A stretch of DNA of 64,000 nucleotides. It comes from Porphyrobacter sp. SLTP (GTDB lineage: Bacteria > Pseudomonadota > Alphaproteobacteria > Sphingomonadales > Sphingomonadaceae). The stretch is from positions 1 through 64,000 of the forward strand of contig NZ_JAAALE010000005.1 of assembly GCF_009905735.1 (NCBI RefSeq), read 5' to 3'. A model generated the notes under the pieces. The model did no database searches. It had not been told where the DNA came from and worked only from the letters and a program-made list of their open reading frames with translations. Every line of letters starts with the position of its first letter. Position 1 is the first letter of the stretch. Shown one piece after another: positions 11,248 through 21,986 of this stretch. Position numbers and translations under genes: made by a program.

Positions 11248-13272
11248 TTACCCGCCATCCAAAGCCGCCTCAAGAAAGCGCCCGATATCGGCCAGCATTT
11301 CCACGCGAACTGCACTGTCATCCAGCCCATGCTGAAGATCGGCGTATTCGCGATAGGTGACGGATTTACCCGCAGCCTTGAGCGCCCGCTCCATCGCCTG
11401 CGCGTGTCGCACATCGACGTTGAGATCACGCGTTCCGTGGAACAGCGCGACCGGCGCAGCGAACCTTTCGGCATGGCGGCGCGGGCTGCCCAAGGCGACA
11501 TGCGGCCCCTCGCCCACATATTCGCGCACCATCCGCGAGTTGGTGTAGTCGCGCGCATCGTCGATCAGAAAGCCGAGGTCCGTGACCGGCGCAATCGCAA
11601 CCACCGCCTTGTACAGCGTAGGGTCGAGCACCTGCGATTGCAGCGCCGCATAACCCCCGTATGACCAACCGGCGATGGCGAGCTTGTCCGGCACGGCAAT
11701 GCCTTCGGTCACCAACCAGCGGCCGGCGTCATTGACGTCGCCAATCGCAACTTCCCATGCCTTGAAGCCGTTGCGCCCGTACCATGCCTCGCCATAGCCG
11801 GATGACCCGCGGTAATTGGGCTGGAGCACGGCGTAGCCTTTGGCGGTGAAGTACTGCACCAGCCAGTCAAAGCCCCATTCGTCACGCGCTGCGGGGCCGC
11901 CGTGGGGAAGGACGATCGCAGGCAAGCCCTTGCCGTTCGAACCGGGCGGGAGGGTCAGGTAGGCGGGGATCATGGTCCCATCGCGCGCGGGGTAGCTGAC
12001 GGGCTTCATCTGCCCCATCGCCGCCCCTTCAAGCCGTGAGCGCAGCGGCAACAACGGCTCCAGCGCCCGCGCCTTGCGGTCGAAGATATAGACCATGCCG
12101 GGCTGGGTGTCGCTTGATGCGATCAGCAGCAGCTTCTGCTCGTCCGCGCTGGCGCCAACGATATTGACCAGAGGTTGATCGGGCAACGCCTTGCCGAGAT
12201 CGGCCGCGAGCTTGGCCAATGCCGGGTCGAAATAGGCGATCTCGCGCTTTTCGGTCGCGTAACTTGCGCCGACCACGCGGTTCTTCCGGCCGATGCGGAT
12301 CAACCCGTCCACGTCGACATCGCCGCGTGCCATAAGCAGTTTGCCTATGCCGGTGCCGTCCAGTGCGACTTCGGCAATCGCATCATAGCCGCTCCTGGAG
12401 ACAAAGCCGAAAGCGACATTGCGGGCGCTATCGACCGCCAGCGGTATCATCCGCTCGACCGGCTGCCCATCAATCGTGAGGGATTCGAGCGGAACCCAGC
12501 TGTTGCTATCGGGCGTGCGAAAGAAATAGCGGAAGGTGCCGAGGAGGTTTCCATTCGAATCCCGCTGGGCCTGCATCTTGACGCGCACCCGTCCATGCTC
12601 GTCGGCGATATAGCGGAGCGTCGCATCATCAGGCTGCTCGCGGATCCGCGACCGCCCGTTTGCGATATCGACCAGCTCTGCCCCCAAGCCACGCTTTTCG
12701 TTGCCGAGCCGCGTTCCGACCGTCGATTCGGGGATGAAGTTCCGGGTCATGAGGATCATGCCCTCCTCGCCGGCCACATCGAGCGCGAGGACATCGCCGC
12801 CGAACTGGTTGAAGCCCAAAGCGCGCGGCGAATCGCGCTGGCTAATCATGCGGATGTTGGTGCTGTCAGCATTGAGCGCGATCAGGCGGTCGAACGGGAT
12901 CAGGATACCGCCATCCGCGCCGCCCATTCCGGAAAGCTGGCAAAGCAGCCGCACCTCGCTCGCCCACTCGCACGAATCGATGTCGACCAACTTCTCGCCA
13001 TTGGTCAGCACCGCCTTGACCGCGGCCTCGGTCGTGAAGTCGATGACGTTGACGACCTCGGTGTGGCCGGGCCCGGCGGAAATGAAGACGATCTTGTTGC
13101 CTGAAGGCGAAAGGCTGATGTTGAGCACATCGGCGCGCGCACCGAAGCGCACTGCCGCCTCATCGGTTGCTGCCTGCGCATGAGCGACGGCGCCTGTGGC
13201 GACCATCGCAAGCGCGGTGCCTGCACGCAGCAGGTTGCGCACCGCCGATGCGGCTGTGCTTGCCAAATTCAT
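11248..13272 (-). CDS. Secreted S9 (prolyl oligopeptidase) family peptidase
   Basis: A 674-residue alpha/beta-hydrolase peptidase of the acyl-aminoacyl/dipeptidyl type. A signal peptide (residues 1-34, ending GAVAHAQA) sends it to the periplasm. Residues 40-400 form a degenerate beta-propeller. The C-terminal catalytic domain shows the oxyanion segment VLPHGGPAARDEWGFD, the nucleophile elbow AGWSYGGYAAL, the Asp in FHGTRDLNVDVRHA and the His in DLQHGLDD. The exact substrate cannot be read from the sequence. It is followed by chorismate mutase without obvious functional linkage. Confidence 0.93.
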   Translation of the reverse strand: MNLASTAASAVRNLLRAGTALAMVATGAVAHAQAATDEAAVRFGARADVLNISLSPSGNKIVFISAGPGHTEVVNVIDFTTEAAVKAVLTNGEKLVDIDSCEWASEVRLLCQLSGMGGADGGILIPFDRLIALNADSTNIRMISQRDSPRALGFNQFGGDVLALDVAGEEGMILMTRNFIPESTVGTRLGNEKRGLGAELVDIANGRSRIREQPDDATLRYIADEHGRVRVKMQAQRDSNGNLLGTFRYFFRTPDSNSWVPLESLTIDGQPVERMIPLAVDSARNVAFGFVSRSGYDAIAEVALDGTGIGKLLMARGDVDVDGLIRIGRKNRVVGASYATEKREIAYFDPALAKLAADLGKALPDQPLVNIVGASADEQKLLLIASSDTQPGMVYIFDRKARALEPLLPLRSRLEGAAMGQMKPVSYPARDGTMIPAYLTLPPGSNGKGLPAIVLPHGGPAARDEWGFDWLVQYFTAKGYAVLQPNYRGSSGYGEAWYGRNGFKAWEVAIGDVNDAGRWLVTEGIAVPDKLAIAGWSYGGYAALQSQVLDPTLYKAVVAIAPVTDLGFLIDDARDYTNSRMVREYVGEGPHVALGSPRRHAERFAAPVALFHGTRDLNVDVRHAQAMERALKAAGKSVTYREYADLQHGLDDSAVRVEMLADIGRFLEAALDGG

Positions 13273-13326
13273 GATTGATCCCCTGCTCCTACTAAGGCGT
13301 GGAGACTAGCGGGAGAACAGCAGGCT

Positions 13327-14475
<1,149 letters not shown>

Positions 14476-14518
14476 CTAGCGAGGCTGCGCGCGCCTGTCA
14501 CCCCTAAAGCGAGCGGGC

Positions 14519-14559
14519 CAAAAGCAGACGGGCCGCCCGCCATGGTGGCGAGCGGCCCG
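14519..14559 (-). terminator. Rho-independent terminator of the outer-membrane protein gene
   Basis: On the minus strand a 13-bp GC stem (CGGGCCGCTCGCC paired with GGCGGGCGGCCCG, 5-base loop) is followed by TCTGCTTTT. It lies 27 bases beyond the stop of the beta-barrel gene and before tgt. Confidence 0.85.
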
Positions 14560-14586
14560 TTGTTCGTTTCAGTCCCGATCAGACGA

Positions 14587-15147
14587 TCAGAACTTGAAGC
14601 CCACGCCGACCGTGCCGCGCAGGGTGTCGAACGCGATGGTATCGACGTTGGCGCGCAGGACAACCGAGCTCACCGGAACTTCAACGCCGACGCCGACGAG
14701 GTAGTCACCAGCGGTGGTGTCGAGATCGGGGAAGTCGCTCTCGTCAAAATCGGGCACGCCGATCAGGTTACCGGCGTCGAGGTCGACCCACTGGTAGCCG
14801 CCGCGGGCATAGATCTTCGCGCCGCCATCGGTGCGGAAGCCGAGACGGCCGGACACGCCGTATTCGGCGTCAATCGGGCCGCTGCCGAAGTGGGCGTTGC
14901 CTTCCACACCGGCAAACAGGTTGGTGCCAAGCGGGAAGTCGACCGCGGCAAAGCCACCGAAGATTTCGCCGCTTTCGTCGACGTCAAAGCCGTCGAGGTC
15001 GGCATCTTCAACATCGACGGCGAGGTCATGGAGACCGACCGAAGCACCGATGGTGACTTCCGGCTGGTTAGAATCTTGGGCCTGCGCTGCGGCCGGCAGC
15101 GCAATCGCGCCCATCGCTGCGAGCGAAGCGAATGCGATCTTTTTCAT
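14587..15147 (-). CDS. Small outer-membrane beta-barrel protein
   Basis: A 186-residue protein with a signal peptide (MKKIAFASLAAMGAIALPAAA, then AQAQD). Alternating hydrophobic strands suit an 8-stranded OmpA/OmpX-like barrel (FAGVEGNAHFG, YGVSGRLGFRTDGGAKIYA) and it ends in GVGFKF, a C-terminal Phe typical of Bam substrates. Acidic periplasmic or loop segments (DVEDADLDGFDVDESGE) may bind cations. The MKK start is preferred over an upstream in-frame codon because the signal peptide begins there. Function unknown. Confidence 0.85.
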   Translation of the reverse strand: MKKIAFASLAAMGAIALPAAAQAQDSNQPEVTIGASVGLHDLAVDVEDADLDGFDVDESGEIFGGFAAVDFPLGTNLFAGVEGNAHFGSGPIDAEYGVSGRLGFRTDGGAKIYARGGYQWVDLDAGNLIGVPDFDESDFPDLDTTAGDYLVGVGVEVPVSSVVLRANVDTIAFDTLRGTVGVGFKF

Positions 15148-15308
15148 TCTTGTTATCCTTCGTTTGACCGGCCGCAGGGGGTGCAGCAGGTGGCCAAGCA
15201 TTTAGGAATCGGCGACTTTCTGCGCAATGAACGAAGGTTAGACTTCTCGTTAATGTCGGCCAGACAGTGCATATGCTCCGACCAAGGGCCTTGGGCGCTC
15301 CACGAACG

Positions 15309-16079
15309 TCACTCGCGTAGCCGCCATCCGGTCCGAAAAATCACTGCAATCACAAGGGTGCACAGCGCCAAGAAGCCGATTGTGAGGCCGAGCGACACGC
15401 CAATCGGCACATCGGACACACCATAGAAGCTATAGCGCAGGCCGCTCACCAGAAAGGCGATCGGATTGGCGAGCGCCACCGCGTCCCACGGCGCGGGCAA
15501 TTCGCGGATCGAGTAGAATGTGCCGCCCAGAAAGGTCAGCGGCGTGAGAATCAGCATCGGGATGATCCCTAGCTTTTCGAAGCTGTCCGCCCAGATGCCG
15601 AGGATGAAGCCGAACAGCGCAAAGCTGGCCGCCACCAGCATGATGTAGAATGCGGCCAGCAGCGGATATTTGATCTCGTAATCGACAAAGAAGGTTGCCG
15701 TGCCGAGGATGATGGCCGCGAGGATCAGCCCCTTGGTCGCCGCTGCCCCGACGAAACCGGCGAGCGTCTCGGCCACGCCGACAGGTGCGGAGAGCAGTTC
15801 GTAGATCGTGCCGGTGAAGCGCGGCATATAGATACCGAAGCTTGCGTTGCTGGTGGTCTCCCCCAGCAGCGTCAGCATCAGCAGGCCAGGAATGATGAAG
15901 GCGCCATAAGGCACCCCGCCAATCGGCTCCATCCGCGCGCCGATCACCGATCCGAACACTACGAAGTATAGCGAGGTGGTCAGCACCGGGGAGAGGATCG
16001 ACTGGAACGCGGTGCGGAAGGCGCGGGCCATTTCGCGGCGGTAGATGGCGAGCGCGCTGCGAGCGTTGAAATACATCAC
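15309..16079 (-). CDS. ABC-2 type transporter permease
   Basis: A 256-residue inner-membrane permease with six hydrophobic segments and the ABC2_membrane signature (SLYFVVFGSVIG, then GLRYSFYGVSDVPI near the C terminus), similar to the YadH/NodJ group of exporters. It overlaps the ATPase gene by 4 bases, so the two form one exporter. The cargo (drug, lipid or polysaccharide) cannot be deduced. Confidence 0.92.
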   Translation of the reverse strand: MMYFNARSALAIYRREMARAFRTAFQSILSPVLTTSLYFVVFGSVIGARMEPIGGVPYGAFIIPGLLMLTLLGETTSNASFGIYMPRFTGTIYELLSAPVGVAETLAGFVGAAATKGLILAAIILGTATFFVDYEIKYPLLAAFYIMLVAASFALFGFILGIWADSFEKLGIIPMLILTPLTFLGGTFYSIRELPAPWDAVALANPIAFLVSGLRYSFYGVSDVPIGVSLGLTIGFLALCTLVIAVIFRTGWRLRE

Positions 16080-17017
16080 GCGGCCTCCTTCTCACCCAGC
16101 AGCCCGACGAAGATGTCTTCCAGCGACGAATCGTGGATGTCGAGGCTGGTGTAGGCAATGTCGGCACGGGTCAGTGCCTGGGTCAGCTGCGCCACCTGTG
16201 CGCGGCCCCCGCCCTGCCCGTTCCCGCCGCGATAGATCAGCTGCATCCCGTCCGCGCCGATCTCCACCGGGAACCCGGCAAGTGCAGGCGGGATCGCCGC
16301 CAGCGGCGCGGCCAAGGTGATCACCGCCTCGGTGGTGCCGAGCCGTTCCATCATCGCGCGCTTTTCATCCACCATCAGGATTCGCCCGCCGCGAATGATG
16401 CCGACGCGGTCGGCCATTTCCTCGGCTTCCTCGATATAGTGGGTGGTGAGGATGATGGTGACGCCGCGTTCTTTCAGCGCCGCGATCTGCTGCCACATAT
16501 CCTTGCGCAGCTCGACATCAACACCGGCAGTGGGCTCATCAAGGAACAACAATTCCGGCTCATGCGCCAGCGCTTTGGCGATCAGCACCCGGCGCTTCAT
16601 CCCGCCAGACAGGGCGCGAATCTGTGCGTCCTTCTTATCCCAGAGCGACAGGCTGCGAAGGATTTCTTCGAGCCGCGCGGGATCATAGGGGCGGCCGAAC
16701 AAGCCTTGCGAATAGGCAATGGCGCGCCACACGGTCTCGAACATATCGGTCGCGAGCTCCTGCGGCACCAGCCCGATCCGCGCGCGGGCTTTGCGCCAAT
16801 CCCGCGACAGGTCTTGCCCGAAGGCGGTGATCGTCCCGCCCGTGGGCCGTACCAACCCGCACACCGCACCGATCAACGTGGTCTTGCCCGCCCCGTTCGG
16901 CCCGAGCAGCGCGAAAATCTCGCCCGGGCGGATATCGAGATCGACCGAATCAAGCGCCCGGGGGCCGTTCTTGTAGGTCTTGGTCAGGCCGCGGATCGAG
17001 AGGATAGGTTCGCTCAT
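16076..17017 (-). CDS. ABC transporter ATP-binding protein
   Basis: A 313-residue ATPase of the YadG/NodI type, partner of the overlapping permease. It shows Walker [14 protein letters not shown], signature [15 protein letters not shown], Walker [13 protein letters not shown] and the H-loop [13 protein letters not shown] ~90-residue C-terminal extension follows the nucleotide-binding domain. It begins 9 bases after queA ends, so it may be cotranscribed with queA. Confidence 0.95.
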   Translation of the reverse strand: MSEPILSIRGLTKTYKNGPRALDSVDLDIRPGEIFALLGPNGAGKTTLIGAVCGLVRPTGGTITAFGQDLSRDWRKARARIGLVPQELATDMFETVWRAIAYSQGLFGRPYDPARLEEILRSLSLWDKKDAQIRALSGGMKRRVLIAKALAHEPELLFLDEPTAGVDVELRKDMWQQIAALKERGVTIILTTHYIEEAEEMADRVGIIRGGRILMVDEKRAMMERLGTTEAVITLAAPLAAIPPALAGFPVEIGADGMQLIYRGGNGQGGGRAQVAQLTQALTRADIAYTSLDIHDSSLEDIFVGLLGEKEAA

Positions 17018-17026
17018 AGCTACCGA

Positions 17027-18064
17027 TTACGGGAGCAGCAGCGAGGAGTCACCATAGGAATAGAACCGGTACTCGTTCGCGATAGCGTGCTGGTAGGCCG
17101 CCATCATCCGATCACGCCCCATCAGCGCCGAAACCAGCATCATCAGCGTCGATTTGGGCAAGTGGAAATTGGTCATCAGCCCATCCACCGCGCGCAATTT
17201 GTAGCCCGGCGTGATGAAGATCGCGGTGTCTCCGGCAAAGGGCTGGATGATGCCGTCTTCATCGACCGCGCTTTCAAGCAGCCGGAGCGAGGTCGTGCCG
17301 ACCGCGATGATCCGGCCACCCTTGGCACGGGCTTCGTTGAGCTGGGTGGCGGTTTCAACGGAGATGCGGCCGAACTCGGCGTGCATCTGGTGATCGTCGG
17401 TATCGTCGGCCTTTACTGGCAGGAAGGTGCCCGCCCCGACGTGCAGCGTCAGCATCGCCCGCCCGATCCCCGCGGCGTCAATGGCATCGACCAGCCTTGG
17501 CGTGAAATGCAGCGAAGCTGTCGGGGCGGCAACCGCGCCTTCCTCCCGCGCGAACATCGTCTGGTAGTCTTCCAGATCCTGCGCATCGACCCCGCGCTTC
17601 GACGCGATATAGGGCGGCAGCGGCATGGTGCCCGCACGGTCGAGCAGGACTTCGACGGGTTCCTCACCCTCGAAGAACAGGGTGATCGAGCCATCGGGGA
17701 GCCGCGCTTCGGCAATCGCGGTGACGCCGCCGCCGAAGACGATCTGGTCGCCCTCCTTCACCCGCTTGGCATTGCGGACGAAGGCCTGCCAGCGGCGAAG
17801 GTCGAGCCGCTTGTGCAGCGTGGCACCAATCTTGGCCTCGCCATCAGCGCGGCGACCTTCGAGCTGAGCGGGGATCACGCGGGTGTCGTTGAAGACGAGC
17901 ACATCGCCCGCGTTCAGCAGGCTCGGCAGATCGCGCACGCCCCGATCTTCGAACGGCGTATCGGCTCCGCGCACAACGAGCATCCGCGCCGCATCGCGCG
18001 GCCGCACGGGGCGCAGCGCTATGCGTTCATTGGGCAAATCGAAATCGAACAGGTCAACCTTCAT
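17027..18064 (-). CDS. queA: S-adenosylmethionine:tRNA ribosyltransferase-isomerase
   Basis: QueA transfers and isomerises the ribosyl group of SAM onto preQ1-tRNA to give epoxyqueuosine. The 345-residue protein begins [19 protein letters not shown] and has [29 protein letters not shown] and [15 protein letters not shown], all strongly conserved. It follows the PPIase gene by 42 bases in the leftward xseB-to-queA gene run. Tgt, which acts before it, is encoded 2.6 kb downstream. Confidence 0.98.
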   Translation of the reverse strand: MKVDLFDFDLPNERIALRPVRPRDAARMLVVRGADTPFEDRGVRDLPSLLNAGDVLVFNDTRVIPAQLEGRRADGEAKIGATLHKRLDLRRWQAFVRNAKRVKEGDQIVFGGGVTAIAEARLPDGSITLFFEGEEPVEVLLDRAGTMPLPPYIASKRGVDAQDLEDYQTMFAREEGAVAAPTASLHFTPRLVDAIDAAGIGRAMLTLHVGAGTFLPVKADDTDDHQMHAEFGRISVETATQLNEARAKGGRIIAVGTTSLRLLESAVDEDGIIQPFAGDTAIFITPGYKLRAVDGLMTNFHLPKSTLMMLVSALMGRDRMMAAYQHAIANEYRFYSYGDSSLLLP

Positions 18065-18106
18065 GGCGCGCGCCCCTAGCCGGATGGCGCGGCCGCGGGA
18101 AGCCCT

Positions 18107-18835
18107 TTAGGGGATCGGCGCGCTCAACATATCAGCCGAAATCGGCGCATCCTGAGGCGGCGCGGGCGGCGGCGGAGGGGGCAGGTTGTCGCTGGCGAGC
18201 GAGGCCTGAAGGATATAGGTCGGCGACGCGGGCGGCTCGCCCCGGTTGATCGCATCGACCGCTTCCATGTTCTCGATCACCCGGCCGAAGTTGGTGTATT
18301 TCTTGTCGAGGCTGAAACGCGGGTAGAAGACGATGAAGAACTGGCTGTTGGCGCTGTCCTCTTCGGCCGCGCGCGCCATCGACAACGTCCCGCGCACGTG
18401 CGGCATGGGGTTGAACTCGGCCTTCAGATCGGGAAGCTCGCTGCCGCCCTGTCCGGTGCCGGTCGGATCACCGCCCTGCGCCATGAAACCTTCAATCACG
18501 CGGTGAAACACCACGCCATTGTAGAAGCCAGCACGGGTGAGCGTCTTGATCCGTTCGGCATGGGCGGGCGCCCACTCGGCCGCCAGGCGGATCTTCACCC
18601 GCTGGCCGTTGGACAGATCGAGCACCCAGACATTCTCGGGATCGACCGTGGGATCAAAATTGATCGGCGGATAGGTGCGCGCCGCCGCGGGGGCTGCGTC
18701 CTCATCCGGCTTATCGGCATTGTCACCGAAAGCCTCGGGCGGGGTATCGTCCTTCTGCTTCTGAGCGAACGCCGCCTGCGGGGCGGTCAACAGCAACAGG
18801 GCGGCAAGGGCAGGCGCAAGCTTGGTGATGATCAT
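18107..18835 (-). CDS. Periplasmic cyclophilin-type peptidyl-prolyl isomerase
   Basis: A 242-residue cyclophilin with a signal peptide (MIITKLAPALAALLLLTAPQ, then AAFAQ). After an acidic/Pro-rich linker the domain shows GVVFHRVIEGFMAQGGDPTG (catalytic Arg and Gln), RGTLSMARA and ANSQFFIVFYP. A Pro-rich tail (PPPPPPAPP) is unusual. It assists folding of exported proteins. It lies between coaD and queA in the leftward cluster. Confidence 0.94.
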   Translation of the reverse strand: MIITKLAPALAALLLLTAPQAAFAQKQKDDTPPEAFGDNADKPDEDAAPAAARTYPPINFDPTVDPENVWVLDLSNGQRVKIRLAAEWAPAHAERIKTLTRAGFYNGVVFHRVIEGFMAQGGDPTGTGQGGSELPDLKAEFNPMPHVRGTLSMARAAEEDSANSQFFIVFYPRFSLDKKYTNFGRVIENMEAVDAINRGEPPASPTYILQASLASDNLPPPPPPAPPQDAPISADMLSAPIP

Positions 18836-18922
18836 GGTTCCATCCGGATTTATGCGGGCGCTTTAGCCCTGCCCGGCTGACACTGCAATGAATGAGAGGC
18901 GCATTACCGCGATGGCTGCGCC

Positions 18923-19435
18923 TCAGTAATCGCCCTTCATCCCCTGCTCGCGCACGCGGGCGTTCACTTCCTCGCACACCGGCTGGCTGACGAAGCGGGC
19001 GATATCGCCGCCATAGACCGCGATTTCCTTCACCAGCTTGGACGCGATCGGCTGGAGCGAGACATCAGCCATCAGGAACACGGTTTCGATATCGTCGTCG
19101 AGCTGCTGGTTCATGCCGGCCATCTGATATTCGTATTCGAAATCGGCCACGGCGCGCAGGCCCCGGATGATGACATTGGCCCCCTGCTTCTGCGCAAACT
19201 TCACCAACAGCGCATTGAAGCCCACCACCTCGACATTGGTGAGGCCCATGTTCGCGACCTCGCGTTCCACCATGCGGAAGCGTTCGTCGGTGGAGAACAT
19301 CGGGTTCTTGGACGGATTGGTCGTCACGCCAATGATCAGGTGATCGACCAGCTTTGACCCGCGCCGGATGATGTCGGCGTGGCCGAGCGTGATGGGATCG
19401 AATGTCCCCGGGTAAATCCCGATGCGGCGGCTCAT
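18923..19435 (-). CDS. coaD: Phosphopantetheine adenylyltransferase
   Basis: Penultimate step of coenzyme A synthesis. The 170-residue nucleotidyltransferase begins MSRRIGIYPGTFDPITLGHAD with the TxGH motif (ITLGH), RGLRAVADFEYEYQMAGMN and ISSxxVR-type signature replaced here by IASKLVKEIAVYGGD. The start MSRRIG was chosen because the family begins there. panB, also in the pantothenate/CoA pathway, is far away at 62.7 kb. Confidence 0.97.
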   Translation of the reverse strand: MSRRIGIYPGTFDPITLGHADIIRRGSKLVDHLIIGVTTNPSKNPMFSTDERFRMVEREVANMGLTNVEVVGFNALLVKFAQKQGANVIIRGLRAVADFEYEYQMAGMNQQLDDDIETVFLMADVSLQPIASKLVKEIAVYGGDIARFVSQPVCEEVNARVREQGMKGDY

Positions 19436-19472
19436 GACAATGTCCTCTCCCTTGGTCTGGCGCGTGTTCGGC

Positions 19473-20237
19473 TCAGGCGATCCGGGCTGACGGCGTGACC
19501 CAGACGCTGCCGGATCCGCGCATCTTGTAGACAAAGCCTTCACCCGACCGCATCGCGCTGCGCAGGCCCTGCACCAGCGGGCCAATCGTCACTTCGAGCG
19601 AGGCGGAATACATCAGCATGAAATCGCCATCGACCACGACTTCCTCGCCCGGGCGCACCGGCACCTCGTCAATCTCGTGAACCGGCACCGGACTTTCGAC
19701 CGCAAACACGCCCGAGCCCGTGATCTTGGGCTGCGCCAGACCATTGCCCGAGAACATCCCCGAGATCGACTTGTGCATATGCGTGGTCAGCGAAATCTCT
19801 GCCGCGCAGGCATAGAACGCGCGATCATCCAGCAGCAACGCATCCTGCGGGCCGTCCATCGTCGCCAGCACGAAATGGCGGCGGACCGGTTCGCACCAGA
19901 TCGTGCCCGATCCGGAATAGCGCGTCGCATGGGCGGATTCGCCCGTCGCGGCTGAGGCGGCGGCGCGCGCGAAAAAGCCCTTGTTCGCTTCGTGGCGGAC
20001 CACTTCGGCGCTGAGGTTGCCATAGGAATATTGCAGTGCGCCCGGCTCGATCAGGACAGCGGCATTGCTGATCTCGATTTCGAGCTGATGCACATCCGTC
20101 GGCTCGGCGATGTAGTGCATCTGGCCTTCGACCCCGGTGGGCAGCCCGCGCGCGACCATCTTCTTCTCGACATAGCGATGCACCCGCATGGTGACGCCGC
20201 CACGGCTTTCTTCCTGAATCATCTGCCGGAATGCCAT
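19473..20237 (-). CDS. AIM24 family protein
   Basis: A 254-residue protein of the AIM24/TIGR00266 beta-helix family. Typical features are Gly-rich repeats and turns such as GTIWCEPVRRHFVLA, ISGMFSGNGLAQPKITGSG and MRGSGSVWVTPSAR. The bacterial members have no settled function; the yeast relative is mitochondrial. The ATG at 20237 (MAFRQMIQEESRGG) is preceded by GGGGAAAG. It sits between ispA and coaD in the leftward cluster. Confidence 0.85.
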   Translation of the reverse strand: MAFRQMIQEESRGGVTMRVHRYVEKKMVARGLPTGVEGQMHYIAEPTDVHQLEIEISNAAVLIEPGALQYSYGNLSAEVVRHEANKGFFARAAASAATGESAHATRYSGSGTIWCEPVRRHFVLATMDGPQDALLLDDRAFYACAAEISLTTHMHKSISGMFSGNGLAQPKITGSGVFAVESPVPVHEIDEVPVRPGEEVVVDGDFMLMYSASLEVTIGPLVQGLRSAMRSGEGFVYKMRGSGSVWVTPSARIA

Positions 20238-20271
20238 CAGCTTTCCCCTTTGTTTGCCGTGAGACCTTCGC

Positions 20272-21183
20272 TCAGGACTCGCGTTCGACGATAAAGCGGG
20301 CGAGCGCGCGCAAGATGTCAGCCTCGCTGCCATAGGAGGCGAGCCGCAGCACCGCCTGATCGACCAGCGCGCGGGCCTGTTCGCGGGCCTTGTCCGCTCC
20401 CATCAGCGTCACGAAGGTCTGCTTGCCTTGGGCTTGGTCCTTGCGCAGCGCCTTGCCCGCTTTCTCGATATCGCCTTCGACATCGAGCAAATCATCAGCG
20501 ATCTGGAAGGCGAGGCCGATATCGCGGGCATAGGCCCTCAGGTGCGCCCTGCCCTGCGGCGCGACCTTGCCGAGGATCGCGCCCATCTCGACACTGGCGG
20601 CCAGCAGCGCGCCGGTTTTCAACTGTTGCAGCCGGGTGATGGTGTGGAGGTCATATTCGACCCCTTCCTCATCCGCGACCATGTCCATCATCTGCCCGCC
20701 GGCCATGCCGTGCATCCCCGAAGCCTTGCCGAGCGTGAGTATCAGCTCGCTGCGGGTGAACGGGTCTTCGCTGGTGGCATCGTCCGCAAGAATCTCGAAG
20801 GCCAGCGCATGGAGCGCATCGCCCGCCAAAACGGCTGTCGCCTCGTCATAGACCTTGTGCAGGGTCGGCTTGCCGTGGCGCAGATCGTCATTGTCCATGC
20901 AGGGCAAGTCATCGTGGATCAACGAATAGACGTGGATCGCCTCAATCGCTGCGCCGACCCGCATCGCCGCATCACGCGAGACGCCGAACAGGCTGGCGGT
21001 GCTGCACACCAGCAGCGGCCGCACCCGCTTACCGCCACCGATCGCGGCATAGCGCATCGCCTCGATCAACCGCGCGCTGGTGTCGTCCGGCACCGGCAGC
21101 AGCGCATCGAACAGCGAATCGATTTCGGACTGCACGTTGCGGATTGCGTCGCTCAGCACATTGCCTTGAGTCTCTGCCAACAT
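20272..21183 (-). CDS. ispA: Farnesyl/geranylgeranyl diphosphate synthase-type polyprenyl synthetase
   Basis: Condenses IPP with allylic diphosphates to short-chain prenyl diphosphates for quinones, carotenoids and cell-wall lipid carriers. The 303-residue protein has the first Asp-rich motif DDLPCMDNDD, GGKRVRPLL, GGQMMDMVAD and the second Asp-rich motif FQIADDLLDVEGD. Chain length (C15 or C20) cannot be fixed from sequence alone. It begins 4 bases after xseB, the usual xseB-ispA pairing. Confidence 0.93.
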   Translation of the reverse strand: MLAETQGNVLSDAIRNVQSEIDSLFDALLPVPDDTSARLIEAMRYAAIGGGKRVRPLLVCSTASLFGVSRDAAMRVGAAIEAIHVYSLIHDDLPCMDNDDLRHGKPTLHKVYDEATAVLAGDALHALAFEILADDATSEDPFTRSELILTLGKASGMHGMAGGQMMDMVADEEGVEYDLHTITRLQQLKTGALLAASVEMGAILGKVAPQGRAHLRAYARDIGLAFQIADDLLDVEGDIEKAGKALRKDQAQGKQTFVTLMGADKAREQARALVDQAVLRLASYGSEADILRALARFIVERES

Positions 21184-21187
21184 CGCT

Positions 21188-21472
21188 TCAGCCTTCCGCG
21201 TCAAAGGCCTGTGTGCCGGTCGCCCGGCCATCGGCTGCCGTCACAATCCGCTCGATCCGGGCCTGCGCCGCATCGAGCCGCTGCTGGCAGGCGAGCCGCA
21301 ACGCCTCTCCGCGCTCATAGAGGCTGATCGACTGATCCAGTGGCACATCCCCGCGCTCAAGCGCCTGCACGATCTGTTCGAGCGCGGCCAACGCCTGCTC
21401 AAAGCTCATGCCAGCAATGTCTTGTCCGGCAGTTGCCGGTGATCCTGTGCCCTCGTCCATGGTGCGAAGCAT
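21188..21472 (-). CDS. xseB: Exodeoxyribonuclease VII small subunit
   Basis: The 94-residue XseB binds the coiled-coil of XseA to form the single-strand exonuclease. MSFEQALAALEQIVQALERG and LDQSISLYERGEAL are the family signature. Either of two Met codons (21472 or 21460) may be the start. xseA is not in the window. Confidence 0.94.
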   Translation of the reverse strand: MLRTMDEGTGSPATAGQDIAGMSFEQALAALEQIVQALERGDVPLDQSISLYERGEALRLACQQRLDAAQARIERIVTAADGRATGTQAFDAEG

Positions 21473-21544
21473 TGACGGGGCGCGCGGGCGCGGTCAAGGC
21501 TGGCCGTGACGGGCGGGATCACCAAAACAGGAATTGCACGCAAT

Positions 21545-21970
21545 ATGCTCAAGTGGATCATCGCCTATGGCGTCGCAGCCGTATCCTTCCTGGCGTTCGA
21601 CATCGTCTGGCTGCGCTGGGCAGCGGGCAATCTCTATCGTCCAGTCATCGGCGAGATCATGGCCAAGGACTTCAACGCGGGCGCGGCGATTGCCTTCTAT
21701 CTGATCTACATCGCGGGGATCACCTGGTTCGCCATCCGTCCGGGGATCGAGAGCGGGACGGTGCAAGCTGCCGTGCTCAACGGCATTTTGCTTGGCGCGC
21801 TGTGCTACGCCACCTTCGATCTTACCTCGCAGGCGGTGATGAAGGTATGGGCCACGCATATCAGCGTGCTCGATATCCTGTGGGGCGCCTTCGTCACCGG
21901 TGCGGCGAGCGGGATTGCCACCTTCGTGGTGCTCCGCTTCGTCCCCGCCACCGCTGCCACGCCAAGCTGA
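21545..21970 (+). CDS. DUF2177 family membrane protein
   Basis: A 141-residue protein with four predicted membrane helices (LKWIIAYGVAAVSFLAFDI, AIAFYLIYIAGITWFAI, a helix around LNGILLGALCYATFDLTS, and ILWGAFVTGAASGIATFVVL). The pattern and the FDLTSQAV segment match DUF2177. Function unknown. It is followed after 16 bases by another membrane protein gene. Confidence 0.85.
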   Translation: MLKWIIAYGVAAVSFLAFDIVWLRWAAGNLYRPVIGEIMAKDFNAGAAIAFYLIYIAGITWFAIRPGIESGTVQAAVLNGILLGALCYATFDLTSQAVMKVWATHISVLDILWGAFVTGAASGIATFVVLRFVPATAATPS

Positions 21971-21986
21971 GGCAAACGCTGCTGCC

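Noticed and set aside
16133..18079. 648-codon plus-strand frame opposite the ABC ATPase and queA
   Set aside because: Spans two real minus-strand genes and has Arg/Gln/His-rich shadow composition.
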